64,000 bases of DNA from Myrmaecium sp. VS I D KN 1 (GCA_019775845.1 JADQAV010000015.1:1443061-1507060), one strand, 5' to 3'. Counted from the stretch's first letter, positions 1 to 10,896 are shown. Program-made: numbers and translations. Notes: a model not told the origin generated them from the sequence alone.

Positions 1-1
1 C

Positions 2-151
2 ATGCCGGCAGGACACCCTCACACCCTCGCCTACCAGCGCTTTCTGACCGCATACCACGACCCAAACAAAACCGACAACGAGCGCGTCATCGCGCTTCGG
101 GCTCAGATTCTGTCAAACCGGCGTCTTCTAGCTTCCATCAATGCGGTTTAA
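2..151 (+). CDS. Short ORF, possibly 3' part of a small gene
   Basis: A 49-codon ORF opens at an ATG two bases into the window and ends TAA; the true 5' end may lie outside. It is a predicted helix with a Tyr-x-Arg-Phe-Leu start and a regular Ile/Leu pattern. It resembles the ORF at 1821-2150 in order of residues (Y-x-x-F-[LI]-x-x-Y, a short polar gap, then two amphipathic helices), and the two share CACCCTCGCCTAC just upstream or at the start. I do not recognise a family. It could also be chance ORF sequence. Confidence 0.3.
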   Translation: MPAGHPHTLAYQRFLTAYHDPNKTDNERVIALRAQILSNRRLLASINAV

Positions 152-993
152 CAGCCTGCGAGCGGTTGGGCGCAAACGAACGACGGCGAGGGGGAAGTGT
201 GACGGATATGCGCGTCTATCAGGTGATAGAATTGGAATGCGTGCTACTGCAGGGCGAGGCGTTATTACTGGGCGCAAGGTTGGATGAGGCTCATCGTCAG
301 ACTGTTTTTAGATAAGGTAAGTGGTCTAGAAGGTCTTCCGTTTCAAGGACCATATTAACTCCTCAAGCAGAGACGCATACAACAAGGTGAAGACCCATGG
401 GCATACTGAGGCGCCTATAACAGCTAACAGCCTAGAAAATCATCCAATCAAGCAGAATTAGGCTTCATTTCACATACCACAAAGCACGTGATGTAAAACA
501 GCGTCGAGATTAGAGAAAGGCCTTTCAAGACATCCAGAGGGTGAGGGTTACTGTACGAGTATTCAAGAGAAAGCGGCATCCCGAAATAGGCCTAAGAAAA
601 CGCTGCCTGGCAAGGAAGGCAAGAGTTATCTGCGCCTGTACCTTTAGGTACGGCATGGAGCTTCAAGGGCTTCAGAGGAAATCTCTACGCTTTGATTTAT
701 CCATACGTTGTATAGGAATGGTACGAGCATCAAAATTAACTTACCCAACGGAGACACAAGGCCACATAAACAACACCCGGGATATGGAGTAACAGTCTCA
801 GCCTGTTCTGATCTGCTACGATTGCTAATATGAGCTTTTTGTCCTACCCGACACCAAAGGGGCCTATACTTATTTACAGCTGAGTACTCCCACCTCGATT
901 CAGAAGCCGTCTGCTTACTACTCTGGACAACATGACGACACGCATTGTCAAAAGATATACCTTCAGATCTCCGAACTTCTCTTGCCATTCACC
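152..993. other. Intergenic, no gene seen
   Basis: Mixed composition; short ORFs on both strands lack ATG starts or family features. I see no repeat or structured element. Confidence 0.5.
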
Positions 994-1243
994 ATGTCTA
1001 CCGAGCTCCGAGAAGGATCCCGTGCTTCCCAGCGGTTCTGGGAGATCATGCCCACCCGCGACACCTATAGCACGGGCCTTGGACGAGCTTACCGCAGCAC
1101 TGGAAATGAAGATCGCAGCTCAGGAGCGGATAGTCTACTACGCGGCTTTCCTTGAGCACCGTACCCTTGACTTGCGCGTGCCGAGATCCACCAAGGGATG
1201 TGCCTCGGGGCGAGGCACGTACGGGAGCAATGGGCGATCATGA
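994..1243 (+). pseudogene. Possible frameshifted relative of the 1821 ORF
   Basis: From the ATG at 994 one frame gives a segment with Ser-Gln-Arg-Phe-Trp. About 80 bases on, that frame turns into low-quality sequence while the next frame gives a coiled-coil stretch (LDELTAALEMKIAAQERIV). Joined by a frame change near 1075, the layout (QRF motif, polar gap, two amphipathic helices) follows the ORFs at 2-151 and 1821-2150. This is either a broken paralog, an unrecognised intron, or coincidence. The similarity was judged by eye and is weak. Confidence 0.25.
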
Positions 1244-1820
1244 GCATCGAGACTGGGATGTTTCCCACTTATCGGAGGTCAGCTAGTGCTTGCAGCTATC
1301 CTTCTGGTAGCTAGGCTTGAAGCTGACGGCCGTATCGCCAAGAGCTGTGGAGACTGGTCACTCACCTAGGGAATAGAGGACATGGGATCAACGGTCGAAG
1401 GTCATATGAAGAGAGCATCACCTGCATATAACAAGAGAATGATACTTCCAGGCCATTACCTTACTGCTTCGATCGCTCGCGCGGGTTTCTTGCACCACGG
1501 CCGCGCGGTCGCATGGTATCTGTCACGTGTTATTTGCCCCTCTGCGTTTGTGAAAGGGAATACCACGTTAACACTTTGCTTTGTATGCCAGGCACCGAAC
1601 GGGGAGAGCGGCAAATCTAGCAATCGTCTGTGATAGCGAACGCCTTGGTCCTGTACATGCACCTGGCGTATCGACTTCCACATATAAAAAGGCTGCGGAA
1701 GTATCACCTACCCTCGAATCCTAACATTCTGCTCGCATTAGGAACGTTTTGTGTATCACCGAGCTCGAAAGCATACAGCAGCACCCTCGCCTACACTCTC
1801 ACCTCAATACCCTCCCGGTC
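1244..1820. other. Intergenic, no gene seen
   Basis: Overlapping short ORFs on both strands at 1382-1707 mirror each other, which is typical of chance ORFs. No element recognised. Confidence 0.4.
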
Positions 1821-2150
1821 ATGCAACCAACCATGGCAAACGAACTCCCCCACAGTGAAGACTACCACAACTTCATCGCCCTCTACAACCGCACCGACCT
1901 CGACCAAGACACCATCGGTCTCGGGCTCGAAACCCACCTCACCGCGCAACGTCAGAAGCTGCACGCCCTCGTGCAGGAAGCGAAGGATTACGTCGCTAGA
2001 CCTCCAGAACAGCAGGTCGAGAAGGAGTTATTAAAGCTGCGCAATCAGGCATCGAGTGTCAAGGGGGATCTTATGGAGATGAGGCAGATGTATGAGCGCT
2101 TGGTGGACAGATGGGTGCGGGAGGAGAAGGCGGCAGGAAGGACATGGTAG
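1821..2150 (+). CDS. Small hypothetical coiled-coil protein, 109 aa
   Basis: I chose the ATG at 1821 because the open frame further upstream begins only with a non-ATG codon; a second ATG four codons on (1833) is equally possible. The product is acidic/basic mixed and helical: residues about 40-100 form a long amphipathic helix with heptad-like Leu/Val/Met spacing, and there is no signal peptide or membrane segment. No known family recognised. Two shorter ORFs to the left (2-151, 994-1243) have a similar order of motifs, so this may be the intact member of a small local family. Function unknown. Confidence 0.45.
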   Translation: MQPTMANELPHSEDYHNFIALYNRTDLDQDTIGLGLETHLTAQRQKLHALVQEAKDYVARPPEQQVEKELLKLRNQASSVKGDLMEMRQMYERLVDRWVREEKAAGRTW

Positions 2151-3874
2151 TTGAGTTGTGTTGCTGTTCGCTCTGATTTCATGGAGGGAAAAACTGCTTG
2201 AAGTTGACAGGAATTCAGCTGGATCCCTCGGTGATCCACCGCTTCGCCGCTGGAGAGGGTGGGGCCCTTTGGACTTCGGATTCTTCTGGTCGGGAGCCAA
2301 GTATGGGCAATTAGTTATAGCGGACAAAACATCTTTACGTTCCATGGAAGCCCAACATCCCCCGGCTGTAAGTGGAGCTTGTTGTAGGCCGTGCTACATT
2401 GTGCCTGAGTATAAGGTCGTGTCTGTGTGCTGATGGGGTACAACTCTGAACCTCTCTTTTCTTAAGCCATAAGCGACTATCTAACCTCATCAAATGGGAA
2501 TTCCCCATGCGCCAATGTTGGCAATCTCGAGGGTATTGGAACCCGGTTTCACGATAAAACCGTCCTGCTGAAATAGTCCATTCACTGAGGAATTACCGGT
2601 TGCAGGCTACAATGCAAATTTCCTACCACTTCGATGCGCGCACAATGTTGCATGTTACTTCATCATAATGGCTACCCTTCGCACTTATTGAGCCGCTTTC
2701 TGCCGGTGGAGCAGATAACATCCAGGAGGGAGCGTCATGCTGCACTCGGCCAAGCACGGGCGGTGTGAGAGGCGGTGCAGACAGCGGGCTGGCCCTCCGT
2801 TTGCAGTCATGTGAGTAAACCCGCGACTGACAGCCACGCCCGTTCGCCACCTGTCTGTCGTCCTGCAGATTCTCTGTGCGTTGCTGACAGCGACCACCAG
2901 CGTTGCCAACCCCTCTTCTTCCCTTCAAGCAATCCAGCGGATCGAACCATCACGATGTTTCAGCCCTCAGTCAGCTTCGATGCTCTTTTCAAACCTCTCC
3001 TTGTCGTCGCACCTCAGTCGCTTGATCGGTCGCTTGCCTTCGCCTTTCTTGTCAGTCAGTCGTTACACAACCAGCAAATCTCTTTCAGCGTCAAGAAACA
3101 CCTACTCCACAGCACCAGCACACCGGGCGGCAATATGCACCGTTGCACGCTATCATTTGATCCAGGAGGACTGCTTGGAGCTGCTTCTTGGGCTTTCTTC
3201 CCTTGCGTCGGTTTCTTCTTTCAAGCGGACGCCGTTAGACTCCGGTGTCGACAAGTCGCGACTGAAAGCCAAGTCACTACTCCCTTCACAGCCACCGGGC
3301 ATGACGCCTGTCTCACGCAGCAATCAAAATTCGAGCCTACCGTCGCTCTGCTTTGTTTCCCCAAGCACATCTCCCCACCGCAGCCAACGAAGTCTACCGA
3401 CACCGACAACAACCACAGATCCACTGACACCGGCAACATTCCCAACCGCATCACAATGCGAAGTGCTTGCACTCGGCGGGAGAAAGTTCGAGGAGAAGCC
3501 CGCACCTAGCGGTGCACTTCCGCGAGCACTCGCAACGAGTCGTCAGTGGTGCCCTCCGTTGGGCTTCACGACATGCAGGAAGAGCCTAGGTAATACCTCC
3601 GCGCACCGCGCACAGCCCAAGACCAACGCGCCTCGGGCCCGACATCCGAACACCTTCGACAGCAGAAAGCATGCCAAGCTTGGACCTTCCAGAACTCGCG
3701 GTGGTAATGGAAATCGATGTGCTTACTACATTTGCCGCCGGCGGAATGTGGATGGCGCACACATTGGTGGCTTCACCGTCACCATCACCGCCATTGCTTT
3801 CCGACGGTTGCTTCTGCGGTGCGGCAGCGGTTCGAGAGGTCGACACCCCTTACAACCATTGTGTTCTGGTTATG
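2151..3874. other. Intergenic or non-coding, no supported gene
   Basis: Two long overlapping plus-strand ORFs (2775-3509, 2881-3912) are rich in Ser/Pro/Thr, lack ATG starts at their 5' ends and overlap in different frames, so I do not accept either as protein coding. Downstream a hairpin and a clean plus-strand intron suggest the area may be transcribed as RNA. Confidence 0.4.
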
Positions 3875-3904
3875 TGGGGTGCTCCGAGCAGTCGGAGCAC
3901 CCCA
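3875..3904 (+). repeat. Perfect 13-bp stem with 4-nt GCAG loop
   Basis: Arms 3875-3887 and 3892-3904 are exact reverse complements around a 4-base loop, very GC-rich. Such a stem would be very stable in RNA on either strand. It lies 78 bases before a canonical plus-strand intron. Role unknown: RNA processing signal, ncRNA stem or terminator. Confidence 0.75.
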
Positions 3905-3981
3905 TTGACTGATCGTTTCGATGTCGAATGCTGTTGTGGAGACGGGAACGTGAAAAGGCTAAGCAAGCGCAGGTCATCCTA

Positions 3982-4048
3982 GTAAGTTACCTACCTACCC
4001 AAGGCCATCATACCCAATACAATACAGCGCTAACATTCCAACCATCAG
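3982..4048 (+). other. Predicted spliceosomal intron, plus strand
   Basis: Donor GTAAGT at 3982, branch GCTAAC about 20 bases before the acceptor CAG ending at 4048; length 67, typical for this group of fungi. Removing it joins the frame from an ATG at 3928 to a stop near 4100, giving a 40-codon-scale ORF. Whether this is a micro-protein or a spliced ncRNA cannot be told. Confidence 0.5.
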
Positions 4049-4099
4049 GAGGTGATTCTGGACAAGTACCGGTTCCCATCGCGGAGCGGTACTATACCG

Positions 4100-5690
4100 A
4101 CATAAACACAGACCGAAGCCGCCTCGGGAATCCCCGTTCCCAAGGGCTTCCGCTTCCTGCCGTGCGAACTTCAAGCGGGTGCCGCTAACCGGCATCCCCA
4201 GCTTCGACGGCGCTGGCCCCGATCGAACGGCTAGGTATAACCCTAGCCCCGACGGGGAACCAAGCATCATCCTCGAGTCCTTAAGCAACCATTGTCCGGT
4301 TGGTGCTCGGCTTCCTTCAGCAGTATCCAACACCATCCGGCGCTGCGCTCTTGCTGCTTCGTTTAGTAGTATTCAGCACCATGGCCCTGTCTCTTCTTCA
4401 TGTACATCATAACAAACAACACAACGCCCGGCTCCATGGCTCGGAGTTCGCGCTCCGGGCTGTGGAACTGGGGGAGGAAAAAATCAATAAGGCAGTTGGG
4501 CTCTCCTCACCCTCTCCCTTCATTCCCGGTGTTCACCACCGTGGAATTTAAGGGTGAGTGGTGGTGGGCCCGGCGTAAGACCTCCCCCGACGACTTGGAA
4601 AGCTCGCACCTTCACGCGGTGTCGGGGACCAGCCTCTTTTTATTTTCTTCCCAGGATCTTGGATCTCTCTTCTCCGAATTTCTTCGGGGGGGTGGAGTGA
4701 AGAGGGAGGGAGGGAGGTTGCTAAGACGAGCTTTCCGTACGTTACATGATGAGGGACGGGGTTTTGGTTTTGCTGCTGGGGGATGTCAGCTGGCCCTTTT
4801 GGTCGATGGGAGGCACTCTCCGCTTCAATTCGACGTTTGGCCTTTCGACTGCGTTTTTAACGTCCTTGTTTTTGGACATCGACGTTCGCTCAAGAATTCA
4901 ATTCCTCTTCTGCAACCTGTTGAGCTTTCAGCGATATACTATTCAGCCTCGACTGATCCGCGGATACTTTCTCGCTTCTGGGCATGTCAGCACAGTCTAT
5001 TATACGGACCCTTCCCGCTAAAAACTCTCGCCCTCCGGGTCCGCTGCTCTTTCGCATCACGCTGCTGTCTTGTATATAAGTTCCCGACTACCGACTTCAG
5101 TATGCTTATCCAGATGCACTCTATATTTCTCGCTGACACGGTGAGCACCGCGACATAACCGCATTGTTCGCAACCCACCTACAAACGCTGGCAACGCATC
5201 GCTATTCCTCATCGCCATACGTCTTTGTATACTAAGTAAAGGGTTTATGTATGCTCAAGGCGCTCTCAATTGATTCATTGTACATTGCAAAGTACGTTTG
5301 CACTCTATCAGCTCCATACACCAATATCGCATGGCGCGGCGCGAGACATTTGGCTCTCTACATCTACTTCCAACCTCTGTCTTCTCTCTTCGACTCTCGA
5401 ACAACGAATATTAATCTTCCGCCTCGACAGCATGTCGGCAATGCTTTCCGCCTCACTGCCATCGTTTTCGATCTATCACCACACGTCGCGAAGCGTCTAT
5501 ATACGACTTCTTACCCACACGATACTATCCCCAAACGACCAGCATTCCTATACGTTGTTTCCTGCAGGATCACGTGTCCTGCCACTATATCGCCACTGGA
5601 CAATATAGCAGAAGCCTTGCTCTGCATCTTATCACCCCCACCGCGCCGATCAAGCGATATCTTGAGGAAAGCATTGCACCTCGTTGCTCG
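4100..5690. other. Intergenic or leader-like region, no supported gene
   Basis: No convincing ORF. CT-rich stretches (4500-4530, 5370-5400) and several short GC hairpins, for example an arm pair around 4585-4629 (CCCCGAC/GTCGGGG), suggest UTR or ncRNA rather than protein. Confidence 0.35.
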
Positions 5691-6330
5691 ATCTCATCTT
5701 CGACAGTAATCCGGAGGACGCACGGCCAGCGGCAGGTCTGCTGGCCCTGCTGACGGGTGTTCATCCTTATCCTATTCTTATCGCATCTTGTCTGTCGCGT
5801 TTCATATTCTTTTTGGCTCGTGCCATTCTTTTTGGTTGTGTCGCCGTTCAAGTTCATCTTCGACAGCAGCCCGGAGGACGCACTCCCGGCGGCTAGTCCG
5901 TCGGCATTGCTGACGGGTTATCTATTCTTCTCTCATCCTTATTGCATCTTTTCTCTTTCTGTCACACATTCTTGGTCCACGCTATTAATTTTAGTCGTGT
6001 CGTTGTTTGAGCTCATCTTTGACAGCAGCCCGGAGGACGCACGGTCGGCAGCTGGTCTGCCGGCCCTGCTGACGGGTTATCATTATCATATTCTTACCGT
6101 ATTCTTACCGTCTTGTTTTGTGTCGAATTATATCATTTTTTTTGGTCCGCTCTCTATTCTGGTTATGCTTCTTTTTAGAGTAACCCGGAGGACGCACGGG
6201 CGGCGGCTGGGCCGTTGGCCGCGCTGACGGGTTTCTGTATTCTTTTCTTATTAATATTGCTTTGTTTTGTATTGCGTTATATTCTTTTTGGTCCGTGGTT
6301 ATAGTCTTTCTTATTCTTTTCCATTCCTAT
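5690..6330 (+). repeat. Tandem repeat, about 159 bp x 4
   Basis: A GC-rich core of about 65 bases, starting near CATCTTCGACAGCAG and running through CCGGAGGACGCAC to CTGACGGGTT, occurs at about 5693, 5852, 6011 and 6178 (the last lacks the first bases). Copies 1-3 are 159-160 bases apart and copy 4 about 155. The spacers are T-rich and also related between units (TTTTTGGTCCG, TTGTTTTGT). Each core can fold: outer AACCCG/CGGGTT and an inner stem that differs in sequence but stays paired (7 bp in copy 1, 9 bp with one G-U in copy 3). Copies 2 and 3 share an open frame by chance of spacing; I do not call it coding. Confidence 0.85.
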
Positions 6331-8200
6331 GTCCGCTAAAAGTTCTCCGTTATTCTTCTTGTCTTTCCATCTTTTTATAGAAGTCTTCATTTTCTTATTC
6401 GACTCGTTTTCCTCTCAGTGGAATATTGCGCGGCGGCCCAACGGTCAGAGAGCAGCATATGATGTATATTCATTTTGAGCAGGAGAAAAGACTGGTGTTA
6501 TTCCGTAAAAATGCATTCATCCCTTACATACACTGTAGTCTACCGTGCTACTCATGGGACAAGTCCAATTGGCCGGCCTGCCGAAGCGGAGGTCCGAACA
6601 AGCGATGGCCCACGCGCCGGACCGGACTTATCCCCACCACGTAATCCACATGGTGGGATCCACAAAGCTTAGCCAGCTTATTTAAACGTCAAGGGTTTCA
6701 CGAGGCTGGAAGGACGTCTCGATGCATAATGTCGGTATAGTGAGTTGCATATCCAAAGAACTGTAGTTGCACGATTGTCGTAGACGTGGACTTGCGAATG
6801 CGTCGCCCCTCAGCTGGAGAAGAACATATATGAATTCCTTTCATCACATCTACAGCTGCATGGGCTGCAGAGGTTACCGGGTGGTGCATGCCGATGTGCG
6901 CTTCGCGCAGGTTTATGTGATGGTCTCCATGCGACCGGACTTCGCATCCTTTTGAGACGGGTATCTTTCGGACATGTCGCGGCTCGCACCCAACACGTGC
7001 TCATCTTTCCACTACGTACTAGTCAGTTGTCTGAGTTGAACCCATCTAGCTTTCGATCAAAATAACAATTAATCCATGGTACTGTTGCGCTGCTTGACCG
7101 GCTCACGCTTAGGTGGACCTTTGCTCTCCTTTGATGATGCGCGCACCAGAAAGTCGGTTGGGTCGACTTGGCTAATTCTTACAAGTCCAAGTCCCGCTCG
7201 CCTGGTGTTCTGGTTGGATCAAGTAGGCTTTACTAGAGTCGAACGCTCCAACGAATTTGCCGCATACTGAACATAAGATGGGGGGCGCGTATTTTCTTTT
7301 TCCTTCCGTTCCATATTTCCATCATTAAATGGACTCTACCTAAGCCAATACCTTATTCGCTTACACACAATGGCCATATACATCAGCATAAAAGTTTGGG
7401 ATGAGAAATTACTAAAAGATCTGATTTTTAAGAGTTTCCCGTCCAATTCAAAGTCCATCACACATACATGCATGGAAAATACCCTGTGCAATCCAAACTT
7501 CCGTTGTTTTATGCCTTATACGTATGGCTACATCTGCTGGGTCATGCCTGCTCTCTCGAATGTGGATTTTTCGGGTAATCACTGTAGCAATCCGGGGTAT
7601 CTTTGTTTCTTTTCGCTGGCAAGGCTGGACGGATATCCATCGATGGGGAATACTGTAGGGCCCGATGGGGCGCAGAGCGCGGGCGCCGGTGAGATAATCG
7701 AGAGGCATTGGAGATGATCGATGCCGGTGCATCTTTTTGGGACCGATCCTTTGCACGTGAAGGTTGGATTATAAAGATCCTTCACCTGGACAACGGCAAA
7801 CAATTTCTCACGGTGCATGCAGGTACTCTCCAAGGAAAGTGCAACAAGTGACTTGCCAAGCCGGGAATGAGAAGGCCGTCTTTTCCCTGGGAACAAAGAG
7901 AAGCTCATTTAAATTTCAAAGCACCGTATCAAAAGCAAAGAGGGAGTGTTAAACTGCACAAAGTTCGCAACAAGATTCAATTAATTAGAGTATCTAAGTA
8001 GAAGAGAGCTACTACTACAGAATGTACCCAAACACATTTGTTACTGCGCCACAGAGGAAGGCTACAGAGATCACAAACATTGGGCTCCGGCTAATGGTCA
8101 GTTTACACCGGATTCTAATTCTTCTCTCCTCTGTGTCTGCCGAAACTAAGCGATCACGTCGAGCTTGTCTCGAATTGAGAGGGGCTTTTGTATAAAGCCG
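6331..8200. other. Intergenic, no gene seen
   Basis: T-rich at the left, mixed to the right. ORFs are short and mostly lack an ATG or mirror each other on the two strands. No repeat or RNA recognised. Confidence 0.45.
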
Positions 8201-9025
8201 TACCTAGATATTAGCAAGACAGTTGCGAAAGGGATGAACTTACCCTGATGATCGTAACGACGCGGACATTGTGATGGAAGTGGAATGTACTCTCCTAGAT
8301 GCGGTTGCTCCAGCTATAGAAGCAGCTGGTCAACCATCATCCAGAGAGGAAGCTCGAAGCTTATCGTTCATCTTACCCCCACTGTTCTGAAACATCAGTT
8401 GTCCTTAGTGAAGCTTCTCTAGTATGAGGGTTGTACTGCGTATGTTGCAGCAAAGCGTGTAGTGAAGTAGGATGTGAAGGTCTCTCCAAAAGGCAAAGAA
8501 GATGGAGAGAATGACGGAGCGAAGAAAAGAAAAACGAACACAGCAGTGATGCCAGTTTTAGAAATGGAAATGTACCAAGTGGGCGGGTTGCTGAAGCTTG
8601 GGAAAAGAGCATCTCAACCGTCGACCTAATGGTAAAGGCCCGCTGTGAATACCGTTCCTGAAAGCGGTAAAGCGGATATCCTTCAACTGTTAATCTTCCA
8701 GTGTTTCCTTGGCTAACGCTGTAGGATTGAAGCGAAACCATAGTGACACTGGTGCTCAGTACTGTTCTGCAGGGATATAAAGTTTTGGACGGAGCGAAAG
8801 AGAATGAACGAAATGAAAGGAAGAAAAGAAAAGGAAGTCGAAGAGAGGAAAGAAGGTAATAGAGGATTGCGATATATGAGAAGATGTATCCCCTGAAGCG
8901 GTTCCGAACGTCTTAAAAAGAAACGAATGGGAAGAAGCTTGCAGAGGGAAGAGCATAGCGTTTTGGTGTGGGTATGTTGTACTAAGGAGACTTGAGAAGA
9001 CCCGGCTATGCCCATCCGTTTATCT

Positions 9026-9082
9026 CCCAGGTGACCAGTAGAGCCGGCTATAGATTTGAAGCCGACCCAAATTTCACCTGGG
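9026..9082 (-). other. Long two-part stem-loop, H/ACA-like hairpin
   Basis: Outer arms 9074-9082 and 9026-9034 pair perfectly (9 bp); an inner 7-bp stem (GTCGGCT with AGCCGGC) is separated from it by unpaired 7-8 nt on each side, the shape of a pseudouridylation pocket. On the minus strand the hairpin is followed at once by AGATAA (9025-9020), which fits the H box ANANNA. The second hairpin and an ACA end expected of an H/ACA snoRNA are not convincing, so I call only the hairpin. Confidence 0.4.
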
Positions 9083-9293
9083 ATGTATGTGAAGAAGGGT
9101 AGGCGGAGATTGTGATAGGGAAGGCAGAAGAAAGAGAAGAAAGAGTGAACGCGAGCAGCAGAGATAACAAGAGAAATAAAAGATAAGAAGCGCATAAAAG
9201 AGTAATGAAAGAAGGACGCACCTCTGCAGATATCGCACTCACCTGCTCACTGGAAGACGCTGCTGCCAGATGCGCACAAAGAAAAAGGGTAAA

Positions 9294-9345
9294 AGAAGAA
9301 GAAGAAGAGAAGAAGAAGAAGAAGAAGAAGAAGAAGAGAAGACAA
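9294..9345 (+). repeat. GAA microsatellite
   Basis: About 50 bases of near-pure GAA repeats. On the minus strand this is a CTT polypyrimidine run just after a donor GTAAGT, inside a probable intron of the snoRNA host transcript. Confidence 0.8.
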
Positions 9346-9742
9346 CTTACCGCGGGTGACCAGCACACCACGCCCAAGGAGTGGACGCCGCCGGAGCAGC
9401 AAAGAATATGTACACTCAACGCCCGAAGGCGGAGAAAAAGAAAGGGTCGAAGAGAAAGGTTAAGTATAGGGTGGTAATAATACCTCTCGACGCCCGGAGG
9501 CGGAGATGAATGGAACGAGGAAAGAAGGAAAAGTTTTTTATGGGTTTTGAGGTTTTATGACTGGGAGGAGAGCAGTCAGTTATTAGTCAGCTGAGGATGT
9601 GCGCGAGTGGGGCGACATCCTGCAGCTGAAGCATCTTCCAGTGATGGTGAGTGGTATCTGAATGTCATGATAGAGTGTTGGATCTGTGGAAGCTGTTAGC
9701 TGTTGCAGAGGAATCCAGCGAATAATAAGAAGAACTGTAGGT

Positions 9743-9820
9743 TTCGCTCAGATATTTTTTTTTTTTTCGGCAGAACCAACTGAGATAAATACGCGCTAAA
9801 AACGGCTTCATCACTGCGAA
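9743..9820 (-). ncRNA. Box C/D snoRNA candidate (unit 4 of 4)
   Basis: Minus strand: terminal stem TTCGC/GCGAA (9820-9816 with 9747-9743) closes box C GTGATGA (9814-9808) and box D CTGA (9751-9748); length 78. It sits inside intron 9852-9684. The sequence before box D is a long A run, an unlikely guide, so this copy may be an orphan or degraded. Internal motif CTCAGTTGG is shared with the sister copies. Confidence 0.75.
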
Positions 9821-9963
9821 TGATAGAAGGAAAGGGAATAGTATAGTCTTACTTTCTTGACAGTTGGACGGTGATTCTCTTTGTGGGAATAATAGTATAT
9901 CTGTCGCAGCGGTTAGCTGTTGCAGAGACATCAAGCGAGTGTAAGAGGATGAACAACTATAGG

Positions 9964-10042
9964 TATCGCTCAGATCATTTTTTTTTTCGGCATACTAACC
10001 GAGACGTATACGCGTGAAGGCCATGGCGTCATCACTGCTAAA
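9964..10042 (-). ncRNA. Box C/D snoRNA candidate (unit 3 of 4)
   Basis: Box C GTGATGA (10035-10029) and box D CTGA (9973-9970) at the same spacing as in its sisters; the terminal stem is weaker here. It lies in intron 10076-9901, downstream of the same AGAAA/GTAAG donor. Guide sequence before box D differs from the other copies. Confidence 0.7.
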
Positions 10043-10210
10043 GATGAATGGGAACAGAACAGTAGTATGGACTTACTTTCTTAATAGTGGAACGGTTATC
10101 TCGTCGTGGAAGTGAAGGGGAATCTGGATAAAAACATAGAGTGTTATATCTATTAAGCGGTTAGCTGTTCTAAAGGCACAAAGCATGTAAGAGAAGGAAG
10201 AACTATATAT

Positions 10211-10283
10211 TTCGCTCAGACAAGATTTTTTCGGCAGGCCAACTGAGAAAAATACGCACATGACATAGCTTCATCACTGCGAA
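10211..10283 (-). ncRNA. Box C/D snoRNA candidate (unit 2 of 4)
   Basis: Terminal stem TTCGC/GCGAA (10283-10279 with 10215-10211), box C GTGATGA (10277-10271), box D CTGA (10219-10216), 73 nt, inside intron 10315-10150. Shares GCGTAT, CTCAGTTGG and TGCCGAAAAA with the unit-4 copy. Confidence 0.8.
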
Positions 10284-10433
10284 CGACGGAAGGAAAGGGG
10301 ATAGTATAAGCTTACTTTCTGAATAATTAAGCGGTGAGCAAGCTGTATCTGGACGTTAAGACAGAGTGCTGGGTCTGTGAAAGCCGTCAGCTTGTACAAA
10401 AACATAAAGCATGTAAGAGAATAAACAACAGTG

Positions 10434-10510
10434 TCTCGCTCAGACAGAGTTTCTTCGTCATACTAACTGAGGAGAATATATTGAGCGATAGTTTCATCAT
10501 CACTGCGAAA
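10434..10510 (-). ncRNA. Box C/D snoRNA candidate (unit 1 of 4)
   Basis: Terminal stem TTTCGC/GCGAGA with one G-U pair, box C GTGATGA (10503-10497), box D CTGA (10443-10440), inside intron 10547-10375. It is the most diverged of the four: the segment before box D (GAAGAAACTCTGT) is not an A run and could be a real guide. Confidence 0.8.
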
Positions 10511-10664
10511 GACGGGGAGGAGGAAAGAAGGAAGAGTAGGAACTTACTTTTGTAAAACTTGAACGGTTATGAACAAACAGTGCGGACAGAGTATCTGGAG
10601 ATAGGAAATAGTTAGCTGAAACCCTCGAAGAAAGAAGAGAGAACAGAAGTCAGGATTTATAAGT

Positions 10665-10746
10665 GTGCTCAGAATGTAGAGAAGCTACTCAGTTATCGGC
10701 AACCTTCTTGTGATCCTTACGTTGAGAGAAGGGGATCATCATGGCA
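10665..10746 (-). ncRNA. Box C/D snoRNA candidate
   Basis: Box C ATGATGA (10742-10736); two CTGA motifs follow, at 10692-10689 (D' or D) and 10672-10669 (D), separated by a small GTAG/CTAC stem. Terminal stem is only 3 bp. It lies in intron 10788-10595. The stretch before the first CTGA (AGGTTGCCGATAA) is a possible guide; I could not match it to rRNA without a search. Confidence 0.6.
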
Positions 10747-10896
10747 ACAGTGGTAAGGAAGAATGAGAAAAGAGAGAGATTAACTTACCATCTGGTTCTG
10801 CACCAAGACGCCAACACCGGGGTTTCGTTGTGCAATTACGCACCGTCAGTATAGCCCACACAAAAAAAGTGAACGGTGTAAATAACAAAGAAAGTT

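Noticed and set aside
2775-3912. Two overlapping long ORFs on the plus strand (244 and 343 codons)
   Set aside because: They overlap in different frames, start without ATG, and are Ser/Pro/Thr-rich with no domain; more likely chance in CT-rich sequence.
5757-6227. ORF with repeated peptide FDSSPEDA
   Set aside because: The repeat is a DNA-level tandem repeat; copies 1 and 4 are in other frames, so the peptide is not maintained.
8970-9082. Full H/ACA snoRNA
   Set aside because: The first hairpin and an H-box-like AGATAA are present, but no stable second hairpin or proper ACA end could be drawn.
8373-9934. Minus-strand ORFs of 66-160 codons in the snoRNA host region
   Set aside because: They run across predicted introns and share no family features; the spliced exons keep no common frame.
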